Position numbers and translations under genes: made by a program. Shown here one piece after another: positions 1 through 6,607 of a DNA stretch of 10,021 nucleotides (its first letter is position 1; each line of letters starts with the position of its first letter). The stretch comes from SZAS-18 sp031370675. Its GTDB lineage: Bacteria; Verrucomicrobiota; Verrucomicrobiia; Chthoniobacterales; SZAS-18. Below the pieces are notes generated by a model that was given only the letters and a program-made list of their open reading frames with translations, was not told where the DNA came from and searched no databases. The stretch lies in NCBI GenBank assembly GCA_031370675.1, contig JANMQT010000344.1, positions 1 through 10,021 of the forward strand, read 5' to 3'.

Positions 1-1625
1 GGCGTATTGGTCGGCGTGGGGGTCACCGTCGGCGTACTGGTCGGCGTCGGCGTCAGCGTATTGGTCGGCGTCGGCGTGATCGTCGGTGTATTCGTCGGCG
101 TCGGCGTGACCGTCGGGGTCGGCGTCGGCGTGATCGTCGGCGTGCTTGTCGGCGTTGGCGTGACGGTGGGCGTCGGCGTAATCGTCGGTGTCGGAGTCTG
201 AGTCTGCGTCGGCGTGATCGTCGGAGCCGATGTGTTCGTCGGGGTCACCGTCGGGGTCACCGAGGGAGTCGGCGTACCGGTCGCCGTCGGGGTCGCCGTA
301 TTGGTGGGCGTCGGCGAAGGTGTTTCCGTCGCGGTTGGCGACGCTGTCGGGGTAATGGACGGGGTCGCCGTCGGAGGCGGCGTAATCGTGGGATCCGAAA
401 CCTTCTTATACTGGCCCGCGACCCCGAGGTTGGCGCGATTGCGCAGCGAGGTCCGCACGTCGTAGTAATTGTTAAATTCCGTCGTGGCCTGCCGGCTCGC
501 CAGATAGTTGGCGTTTTCCTGCGAACGAAATTTTAAGTCGACCAGGAGGCCCTCGTTATCGGGATCAGCGCGAAAGGGTGGATTAGCGGCCGACTCCGCC
601 ACGGCCAAATTAGGGCTAAGGACCTTGTAATATCGCGTCCCTGCCGCGGACATCTTCACCCGGTCGGGAAACCCCGTGACATACTGCAGGCCCGATGTGA
701 CCGAATCGCCCGGCACGACGATCAGATCCGTACCGACATCCGGGTCCAGGCCTGTCTCCACCGCGGCATAAAGTATCTGGCGCTTTACCGTGACAAACTG
801 GTCGGTCCCAACCGTCACCGGAATCGTGACCGGCGGATTGACGTCGACCTGAATATCATAAAGGTCGCCCAGGATAGGATCCGTCGTCGCGAATGACACG
901 CTGGTCAGGGGGACGTTGACGAGCGGCGGATTGAAGATGGTCAACAAATCTCCCACCGCCGGGGGGCCCCCGATTCCCTTGGCGATCCGGAGTGTCATGG
1001 TCGTATCGACCGGGTTCACCGTGACGGCCGCAGAGAGCTGGTAGGGCGCCTGGTTCACCGGCACATTCAGCATGAACGCATTGTATTTCTGGGAGCCGGG
1101 CGTGATTTTCTGGTAGCGAGTGGCATCGCTCGGCGGTCCGCCGCCAATGTAGACGCGCCAATCCCCCACACTCCAGGAAGAGAGGGGGCCACCGGCGACC
1201 GGAAACGTCCCCGCCGTGCTGACATAATAGTAGTCGCCTACCCGGCGCGCGCCGTTGCCATCGAGCGCCACTCCGTCCGGCCCGATCGAGGCATCGAATC
1301 TTCCCACGTACCGCTGGGCGGCCGACGGCGCCAGAATCAGGGCGGTGATCTCGCCGGACGCGGGAAAACGGGTGACATTGACCATCTGCGGCGGATCAAT
1401 CGAGCGGGCAACCTCGAACGCCATCCGGTCAACCGAGGCCCGGGCCGTGGCGTGAACCTGATTGATGGCGAGATTCTTCGCGAAGAGCGTCAGTCCGGCG
1501 TTGACCGCAATGAAAATGATGCCGCCGATCACCGCGAGGATCGCAGTGCCAATCAGGAGCTCCGCGATCGTATACCCTGCCGCGCGCTTGAGCAGTCGTT
1601 GCAGGAGACGGGGGATTCTTTTCAT
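1..1625 (-). CDS. Prepilin-like protein (PilW/GspJ type) with long Thr/Pro-rich tail, 3' end outside window
   Basis: The frame is open from an ATG at 1625 down to the left edge (541 complete codons), so the C-terminus is missing. The N-terminus is a class III prepilin signal: a basic leader (residues 1-16, MKRIPRLLQRLLKRAA), Gly17 at the peptidase site, then YTIAE with Glu at +5 (residue 22), followed by a hydrophobic helix (about 20-42). Residues about 45-410 form a soluble, beta-rich domain with no recognised catalytic motif. Its end (FNNYYDVRTSLRNRANLG) resembles minor pilins of the PilW/GspJ type. From about residue 412 the protein becomes almost pure TPTPT, with Val, Ile, Ser or Asn at the variable positions. 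It lies 25 bp after another prepilin gene, so the two are probably cotranscribed and used by a type IV pilus or type II secretion-like machine. No Shine-Dalgarno motif is visible. Pseudopilins are normally short, so the tail is unusual. The prepilin call is sure; the exact subfamily is not. Confidence 0.85.
   Translation of the reverse strand, partial: MKRIPRLLQRLLKRAAGYTIAELLIGTAILAVIGGIIFIAVNAGLTLFAKNLAINQVHATARASVDRMAFEVARSIDPPQMVNVTRFPASGEITALILAPSAAQRYVGRFDASIGPDGVALDGNGARRVGDYYYVSTAGTFPVAGGPLSSWSVGDWRVYIGGGPPSDATRYQKITPGSQKYNAFMLNVPVNQAPYQLSAAVTVNPVDTTMTLRIAKGIGGPPAVGDLLTIFNPPLVNVPLTSVSFATTDPILGDLYDIQVDVNPPVTIPVTVGTDQFVTVKRQILYAAVETGLDPDVGTDLIVVPGDSVTSGLQYVTGFPDRVKMSAAGTRYYKVLSPNLAVAESAANPPFRADPDNEGLLVDLKFRSQENANYLASRQATTEFNNYYDVRTSLRNRANLGVAGQYKKVSDPTITPPPTATPSITPTASPTATETPSPTPTNTATPTATGTPTPSVTPTVTPTNTSAPTITPTQTQTPTPTITPTPTVTPTPTSTPTITPTPTPTVTPTPTNTPTITPTPTNTLTPTPTSTPTVTPTPTNT
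3..392 (-). repeat. Low-complexity (ACS CCS)n coding repeat encoding the Thr/Pro tail; three 54-bp tandem copies at 9-170
   Basis: On the plus strand this stretch is dominated by GGCGTC/GTCGGC hexamers, which read on the minus strand as alternating Thr and Pro codons. Within it three consecutive 54-bp units (9-62, 63-116, 117-170) each begin GGTCGGCGT and align without gaps. The unit then decays in 171-224. Each unit encodes 18 residues. The frame stays open throughout, so this is a coding repeat and not a non-coding satellite. The tail may change length by slippage or unequal recombination. Confidence 0.85.
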
Positions 1626-1650
1626 CGGGAAAACAAATTGCGCACCGTGA

Positions 1651-2163
1651 TCAATCGTTGCGGGTCATCACGGTATACGCCTCGATGGGTTCCAGGGCGC
1701 GGCCCTGAAATCCGGGCTGGTTGGCCTGATCCTCAAAGACGATGCGAAAACGCACCAGCAGCATGTCGCTCCGCTCCGGATGCTGAGTCACCCAGCGTTC
1801 GAGTTTCGCGGGAATCACCTCGGTGCCGCCGGGCGTGGTGAACAGGCTGACCTCGCCATCCGCCCGCGGCGTCGGCAAGGCGAAACGGCCTTCATTTTGG
1901 ATGCTGTACGGAACCCAGCCCGCAGTCACCTGATGAACCTCCTTGCGCAAGGAGGTCGACCACGCCGTCCCGAGCGCCTCGTTGATGGCGGCGCCCAGGA
2001 CAATCTTGGCGGACGTGTGCAGCCGGGCCGAAATGGCAAAGCGGTTGGCACCCCCGAAGGTGACAAAAAAGCCGCCGACCACGAGAGCCAAGATGGCGGC
2101 GGAAACCGCCATCTCAATCATCGTGAATCCAGCAGAACTGCGTTTAGACAATCGTTTAGACAT
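1651..2163 (-). CDS. Prepilin-type N-terminal cleavage/methylation domain protein (minor pseudopilin)
   Basis: This 170-residue protein starts at the ATG at 2163. A start 34 codons further upstream exists, but only the shorter form puts the prepilin signal at the N-terminus. The leader MSKRLSKRSSAG is basic and ends in Gly12. It is followed by FTMIEM with the required Glu at +5 (residue 17) and a hydrophobic helix to about residue 38, which would be cleaved and N-methylated by a PilD/GspO-type peptidase and then packed into a pilus or pseudopilus core. The C-terminal 130 residues are a small globular domain without known motifs, ending in an EPIEAYTVMTRN strand. The size fits a minor pseudopilin such as GspI/GspH or PilV. 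It is the first gene of a minus-strand pair, 25 bp ahead of the Thr/Pro-tailed prepilin. The sequence before the ATG (GTGGTCGCT) offers no clear ribosome binding site. Confidence 0.85.
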   Translation of the reverse strand: MSKRLSKRSSAGFTMIEMAVSAAILALVVGGFFVTFGGANRFAISARLHTSAKIVLGAAINEALGTAWSTSLRKEVHQVTAGWVPYSIQNEGRFALPTPRADGEVSLFTTPGGTEVIPAKLERWVTQHPERSDMLLVRFRIVFEDQANQPGFQGRALEPIEAYTVMTRND

Positions 2164-2510
2164 AGCGACCACAAGGCAAAGCCACCGACTCTTCAGTTGG
2201 CTATCGAGAGCTGATACCAGTGTCCCCAGGCAACCGGCGTTACCGGTCATTCCGCACTCCAACACACTTGTATCCGCAGCGTCTCACCGATGGGATATAT
2301 GAGATATGAATCAGGATTGAGAGACGCTTACCGAACCTCGCATCATTGCGAAACGCGAAACGAACGCAAGCGTTATTCTCAGGTTTCCGTAAATATCCCG
2401 GAACAAATCTGGCGGTACACTGGAAAAAGACCCGTCGGCGGCCGGCGATCTGCTGGGAGACGCGTAGGCTAGACGTGGGCCGGGATCTTTGACACTTTTC
2501 ATCCACCTGC
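2164..2510. other. Divergent intergenic region between prepilin pair and DUF2298 unit
   Basis: This 347-bp gap has no convincing gene. It must carry the promoters for both divergent units. Visible structure: an inverted repeat ACCGG-CGTTA-CCGGT (2233-2247), a short AT-rich patch (2293-2309), a direct repeat of GCGAAAC (2348-2354 and 2355-2361) and, directly after it, an inverted repeat AACGC-AA-GCGTT (2363-2374). The last two sit close to a possible plus-strand promoter and could be an operator. Base composition is less GC-rich here than in the flanking genes. No tRNA, riboswitch or strong terminator was recognised. Confidence 0.5.
2317..2346 (+). promoter_or_regulatory. Possible sigma70-type promoter for the DUF2298-UbiA unit
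   Basis: TTGAGA at 2317-2322 (5 of 6 to TTGACA) is followed after 18 bp by CATCAT at 2341-2346 (4 of 6 to TATAAT). A start near 2353 would fall inside the GCGAAAC direct repeat and leave a leader of about 155 nt. This is a weak match made by eye. The promoter consensus in this organism is unknown. Confidence 0.2.
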
Positions 2511-4550
2511 ATGAATCACCTCTTTAATCTGTTTTTGGTCTGCCTTGTCCTCGTGAACGTTACCGGGGTCGGCTTGGTGGCTTCGCGGTGGGTCAGATTG
2601 CCGTTCGGGCTGGCCCAAGCCGCAGGCATTTTGGCCATTTGCGCCGGTCTGTTTTTCGTCGAGCACCTCGAGGGTCTCGGGTCACTCGGTTGGGTGCTGC
2701 CCTTCAGCACGCTGGGGTCCGCGTGGCTGATGTACAAGGAGCGCGCGCAACTCGAGGCGGCATGGTCTGCGAACCTCTGGTTGCTGATCGGCTTTACGTA
2801 CGCGTTCGCGTGGCGCTACGCGTTGCCGAACATCGACTCCAACACGGAACGCCTGCCCGATCTGAGTTTCATCGTCAACTACATGCAGGGCGTCACCCTG
2901 CCACCGCCGGACTTGTGGTATCCGCCGCAGACCCTCAATCACTATTACAGTTTTCAGCATTACGGCGCGGCGTTGCTGGGGCGGGTCTTCATGATCGAGC
3001 CGGGTATGGCCTACAACGTCTCGTACGCCTTGCTCGCCGGCCTGGCGATGTCGGCCGCGTATGAAGTCGTCGTGCAACTCTGCCGGGCGCGCTGGGCCCA
3101 AAGCATGGTGCTCGCCGTGTTCCTGGTCGGCGGCACGGGCGCCTCGGTCATCACGCCGTTCATGGCCAAGACTGAGGGCCAGACCTGGTGGACGGAGCAT
3201 ACCTACGATTCGATGCGTTTCGTCGGTGGCACCACCTTCTACGCGGATGAGCGTCTCTCACCCTTCGGCCTTTGGGTCAAGGCGCTCGGAACGCCGCCCG
3301 GCGCCACGCGCGAACAGGTCTATGAGATGCCGATGGAAACGTTCAGCTACGTGGTCGAGCTGGGCGACTTCCACGCGCCCCTGGGCGGATTCTGGATCCT
3401 CGCGATTTCGCTGGGCGCACTGATTCTCCTCCGGCGCAACCCGGCGGACGCCCACGCGGCCGCATTCCTCGGCGCCACCCTCCCCCTGACGGTCGCAGTG
3501 GACACCTGGAACCTGCCGTTCCAGGGCGTGATGTCCGTCGGGCTCATCGCGTTCCTCTGGCTGGAACGTCGGGATGCGATCGCGCGGTCCCGCCCCCCGC
3601 TGGCGCCGGTGAACTGGCAGTCCTTCGTCATCGGCGCGCTCGGCGCGGCGTTCCTGATGTACCCGTTCTTCAGTTACTTCCTCGTCCTGAACATCGGCAA
3701 TAAATCGCCGCTGCAGCTGAATCTGCCCGGTTCCGGCACGCCGGTGCTCTATTTCCTAATTGTCTTCTGGCCGTTGTTAATCGTGGCGCTGCTGCACTTT
3801 TTTTCCGCTCGGGGCACCGCGCGCCTCCAGTCATTTTTCTGGCTGCTGGCCTTGCTCGCCAGCGAGATTTTTTTCGTCAACGACATTTACGCCGGCAGCG
3901 CAGAACGGTTCAACACCACGCTCAAATGGTGGCCCTGGGTGTTCAACGGCGCGCTGCTCACGCTCGCCGCCAGCAACCTGAACTCAACGAAAAAGCTCGT
4001 GCGGAACGGCACCGTGGTGGTCCTCGCCGTGCTGCTCACCTTCACGGCCAGCCTCGCCCACTATTACTTCGGCACGATCTACAACCTCTCGAAGATGGGG
4101 ATCTGGCACGTGGGCCAGCTCAACGGCTCCGCCTGGATTCGACAGGATCCCCCCGTGCGCACGGCGCTCGAGTTTCTCCGGGTTAATCCCCGCGGCATCT
4201 TCACCGAGAGCCCGGACAACATGGCCTTTTGCCAGGTCGGCGCGTTTTCGTTGTTCAGCGGACAGCCGACCCTGCTCGGGTGGGCCTCGCACGAGCAGCT
4301 GTGGCGCGGCTATCTGACTGATACCTACGACCGCTACCTCAACATCAAGAAGCTCTACACGGGCGACATGGTGGAACCGCTCAAATTCCTCAAAGCCCAC
4401 GATGTGCGTTACGTGCTGTGGCTGCCGCGTGACAACGCGAACAAGGAGGCGCTGGTGAAGCTTTCCGCGCAGCTCGCGCCCGATTACCATTGGAATGAGT
4501 TCTACCGTGCCAACGAGAATTACGCGGTTGGAATCTGGAGCCGGCGTTGA
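2511..4550 (+). CDS. DUF2298 ('Chlor_Arch_YYY') polytopic membrane protein, GT-C-like
   Basis: This 679-residue integral membrane protein has about a dozen hydrophobic segments from residue 4 to about 530. The family is recognised by the loop after the third or fourth segment, PPPDLWYPPQTLNHYYSFQHYG (split here as PPPDLW at 131-136, LNHYY at 142-146 and HY at 150-151). A second marker is the C-terminal soluble part with SGQPTLLGW (about 583), HEQLWRG (about 594), a DRYLNIKKLY helix and a closing YVLWLPRD strand. The family is uncharacterised. Its architecture (many spans, a conserved first extracytoplasmic loop with an acidic residue, and a C-terminal periplasmic domain) resembles GT-C glycosyltransferases that use polyprenyl-linked sugars. 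The enzymatic role is inference. The ATG at 2511 lacks a Shine-Dalgarno sequence. It leads a two-gene unit with the HAD-UbiA fusion 31 bp downstream. Confidence 0.8.
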   Translation: MNHLFNLFLVCLVLVNVTGVGLVASRWVRLPFGLAQAAGILAICAGLFFVEHLEGLGSLGWVLPFSTLGSAWLMYKERAQLEAAWSANLWLLIGFTYAFAWRYALPNIDSNTERLPDLSFIVNYMQGVTLPPPDLWYPPQTLNHYYSFQHYGAALLGRVFMIEPGMAYNVSYALLAGLAMSAAYEVVVQLCRARWAQSMVLAVFLVGGTGASVITPFMAKTEGQTWWTEHTYDSMRFVGGTTFYADERLSPFGLWVKALGTPPGATREQVYEMPMETFSYVVELGDFHAPLGGFWILAISLGALILLRRNPADAHAAAFLGATLPLTVAVDTWNLPFQGVMSVGLIAFLWLERRDAIARSRPPLAPVNWQSFVIGALGAAFLMYPFFSYFLVLNIGNKSPLQLNLPGSGTPVLYFLIVFWPLLIVALLHFFSARGTARLQSFFWLLALLASEIFFVNDIYAGSAERFNTTLKWWPWVFNGALLTLAASNLNSTKKLVRNGTVVVLAVLLTFTASLAHYYFGTIYNLSKMGIWHVGQLNGSAWIRQDPPVRTALEFLRVNPRGIFTESPDNMAFCQVGAFSLFSGQPTLLGWASHEQLWRGYLTDTYDRYLNIKKLYTGDMVEPLKFLKAHDVRYVLWLPRDNANKEALVKLSAQLAPDYHWNEFYRANENYAVGIWSRR

Positions 4551-4581
4551 GGCGGCCCGACCGCCGGGCCAGCGCGAAGCC

Positions 4582-6039
4582 ATGGTGAGCGATCCCGGCA
4601 TCCCTCCCGCCAAGGTCCGTCCGCTCTGCGTGGACCTCGACGGCACAATCCTTCGCGGGGACTCGTTCTGGGAACAAGTCTTCGCGCTCGCGCACCGCGA
4701 TCCACTGGTGGCCTTTCGTCTGCTGGCCTGGAGCCTCCGCGGCAAACCGTTCGTCAAGGAGCAGCTCGCCCGCCTGCCGCTGCCCGAGTGGTCGTCCTTC
4801 AACGTCGATGCCGGGCTGGTCGCGTGGCTGCGCGCGGAACGCGACACGGGACGGCCGGTACACCTGGTGACGGGTGCGCATCGCGCCGCCGCGGCGCTCG
4901 CCGCGAGCCAGCTCGGCTGCTTCGACGCCGTGCATTGCACCACGGCTGACCTGAACCTCACGTCCACGCGCAAAGCGGCTTTGCTCCGCACGCTCCATGG
5001 CGCCGGCGGTTTCGACTACGCGGGGAATTCGAGCGCAGACCTCGCGGTCTGGCAGGAAGCGCACACCGCGATCGCCTGCCACGCGCGGCCGCGCACGATC
5101 CAGCGCCTGCGTGCCGCGCATCGGCACGTGGAGGTGCGCGATCCGCTCCCCGCAACCGCGCGCACGATACTGCGCCAGCTGCGGCCGCACCAATGGGTGA
5201 AGAACCTGCTGGTTTTTCTGCCGCTCATCCTTGCGCACCGGCTGGCCGACGGCACCGCGTGGACCGCCTCGGCGCTGGCCTTTGTTTCCTTCTGCTGCCT
5301 CGCCTCATCCGCGTATTGCCTGAACGATTTACTCGATCTTCCGGTCGACCGGGCTCATTCCTCCAAGCGCGGACGCCCCGTCGCCTCCGGGGATCTGGCG
5401 CCGCTGGCAGCCGTCGTGATCGCGCTGGGGCTTCCTCTCGTCGCGTTCGCGTTCGCCGCATGCCTGCCCTGGGCGTTCGCCCTCGCGCTGGCGCTCTACG
5501 GGCTAGGCACCCTGGCCTACTCGGTCGCGGTCAAGCGCCGCGCCGGCGCCGACGTCATCCTGCTTACGGCGTTGTATACGATTCGGATTCTCGCGGGCGG
5601 ACTGGCCGCGACCATCCTGGTGTCGCAGTGGCTGCTGGCTTTCTCGATTTTCTTCTTCCTCAGCCTCAGCCTGCTGAAACGCCACGGCGAAATCCTGCAT
5701 GCCTCAGACGCCGCGATGGATCGGATCCCGGGTCGCGGTTATGCCTCGGGCCACCTCCCGCTTGTTGGCATACTCGGTCGCGCCTGCGGCTGGATCTCCG
5801 TCCTCATTCTGGTGCTGTACCTCAACGGCGAGACCGTGACGCGACTCTATCGATCCCCCGCGCTGCTCTGGCTGCTTGGTCCCGTGCTGCTGTTTTGGTT
5901 CCACCGACTGTGGAAGTTCTCGGCGCAGGGCCGGATTCCGGGCGACCCCATTCCATTCGTCTTCACCGACCCGGTGAGCTATGCGGTGGCAGGATTGACG
6001 GGCTTGCTGCTGGCCGTCGCGACGATGGTCACGATTTGA
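4582..6039 (+). CDS. Fused HAD phosphatase-UbiA family prenyltransferase (decaprenyl-phosphate phosphoribosyltransferase-like)
   Basis: With the ATG at 4582 the protein has 485 residues. An ATG at 4495 would extend it by 29 non-conserved residues and overlap the previous gene. Residues 14-185 are a HAD-type phosphatase: DLDGT (18-22), VTGA (96-99, motif II Thr97), a Lys near 131 and GNSSAD (148-153). The first Asp of motif IV is replaced by Asn149. Residues 200-485 are a UbiA membrane domain: RPHQWVKN (201-208), the metal/diphosphate motif NDLLDLPVD (248-256) followed by HSSKRGRP (259-266), then YSVAVKR (313-319) and DV (324-325), and a C-terminal GDPIPFVFTDP segment. These features match the branch that transfers phosphoribose from PRPP to polyprenyl phosphate rather than menaquinone or heme enzymes. 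The HAD part could then remove the 5-phosphate. This fusion is known in other bacteria; its substrate here is inferred. It is probably cotranscribed with the DUF2298 gene. Confidence 0.85.
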   Translation: MVSDPGIPPAKVRPLCVDLDGTILRGDSFWEQVFALAHRDPLVAFRLLAWSLRGKPFVKEQLARLPLPEWSSFNVDAGLVAWLRAERDTGRPVHLVTGAHRAAAALAASQLGCFDAVHCTTADLNLTSTRKAALLRTLHGAGGFDYAGNSSADLAVWQEAHTAIACHARPRTIQRLRAAHRHVEVRDPLPATARTILRQLRPHQWVKNLLVFLPLILAHRLADGTAWTASALAFVSFCCLASSAYCLNDLLDLPVDRAHSSKRGRPVASGDLAPLAAVVIALGLPLVAFAFAACLPWAFALALALYGLGTLAYSVAVKRRAGADVILLTALYTIRILAGGLAATILVSQWLLAFSIFFFLSLSLLKRHGEILHASDAAMDRIPGRGYASGHLPLVGILGRACGWISVLILVLYLNGETVTRLYRSPALLWLLGPVLLFWFHRLWKFSAQGRIPGDPIPFVFTDPVSYAVAGLTGLLLAVATMVTI

Positions 6040-6040
6040 A

Positions 6041-6607
6041 TCAACCGACGAACACCATCTGCACGCGCTGATCGTGCGCCGCGATCGGCAGGATGTCGCG
6101 CAGCTGGCAGTCAAAGACGAGCGCCGCGGTCGCAACTTTCGGCGGCAGCGTCGCCAGAAAGCGATCGTAGTAGCCCGCGCCACGTCCGAGACGATCTCCC
6201 CCGCGGGTAAAGGCGAGCCCGGGCACTACGACCAGATCGAGCGTGGCGGGATCCAGGAGGGCCGTCTGCCCTGGGTCCGGTTCCCGCAGGCCGAACGCCG
6301 CGGGCTGAAGCTGCGTGAGCGCGGTAACCGTTCGCACCACCAGGTCGCGATCGGCGATGCACGGGTAGCCCACTTCGCGGTCTCCCAGGCGTGCCCATGT
6401 TCGATCCAGATTGGGCTCAACGGGCATCGGCGCATAAAGCAGGACGCGCTTCGCCCGTTGCCAGGCTCCGGTCTGCTCGAGCTGCGCGAACGCGCGGTCT
6501 GTCCCGTGATCACGTTCGTCCGGCGTGAGAAGACGCAGCGCGGCGAGCACCTCCGCCCGGATCGCTTTCTTCGCGGCGCGGATGGACTCGAAATCGCGTG
6601 CGTTCAC
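6041..6607 (-). CDS. 5-formyltetrahydrofolate cyclo-ligase (MTHFS family)
   Basis: This 188-residue protein, of normal family length, converts 5-formyl-THF to 5,10-methenyl-THF with ATP in the cytoplasm. Visible motifs: an N-terminal Lys/Arg helix with KKAIR (13-17), which supplies ATP contacts; GLREPDP (106-112); and the signature VVVPGLAF (126-133) continuing into RGGDRLGRGAGYYDRF (135-150), with HDQRVQ (178-183) near the end. The start codon is GTG at 6607, overlapping the lysC stop as GTGA, so translation is probably coupled to aspartate kinase. No other in-frame start precedes the conserved N-terminal helix. The stop codon lies one base from the stop of the convergent UbiA gene. It is the last gene of the minus-strand block. 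The gene symbol varies between species (ygfA/fau/yqgN), so none is assigned. Confidence 0.93.
   Translation of the reverse strand: MNARDFESIRAAKKAIRAEVLAALRLLTPDERDHGTDRAFAQLEQTGAWQRAKRVLLYAPMPVEPNLDRTWARLGDREVGYPCIADRDLVVRTVTALTQLQPAAFGLREPDPGQTALLDPATLDLVVVPGLAFTRGGDRLGRGAGYYDRFLATLPPKVATAALVFDCQLRDILPIAAHDQRVQMVFVG

Noticed and set aside
7..465. Plus-strand Val/Gly-rich frames, and a CRISPR-like repeat appearance
   Set aside because: The Val-Gly frames are the complement of the Thr/Pro tail. There are no unique spacers between repeats, so this is a coding repeat, not a CRISPR array.
2164..2265. Upstream extension of the 170-residue prepilin by 34 codons
   Set aside because: The extension would bury the prepilin leader inside the protein; the ATG at 2163 gives a proper short basic leader.
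2489..2494. Exact TTGACA as a -35 box
   Set aside because: It sits only 16 nt before the DUF2298 ATG, so the matching -10 and transcription start would fall inside the gene and no good -10 is there.
3984..4991. Long minus-strand open frame (335 codons) opposite the DUF2298 and UbiA genes
   Set aside because: The sequence is Arg/Ala/Gly-biased without domains, while both plus-strand genes show conserved motifs.
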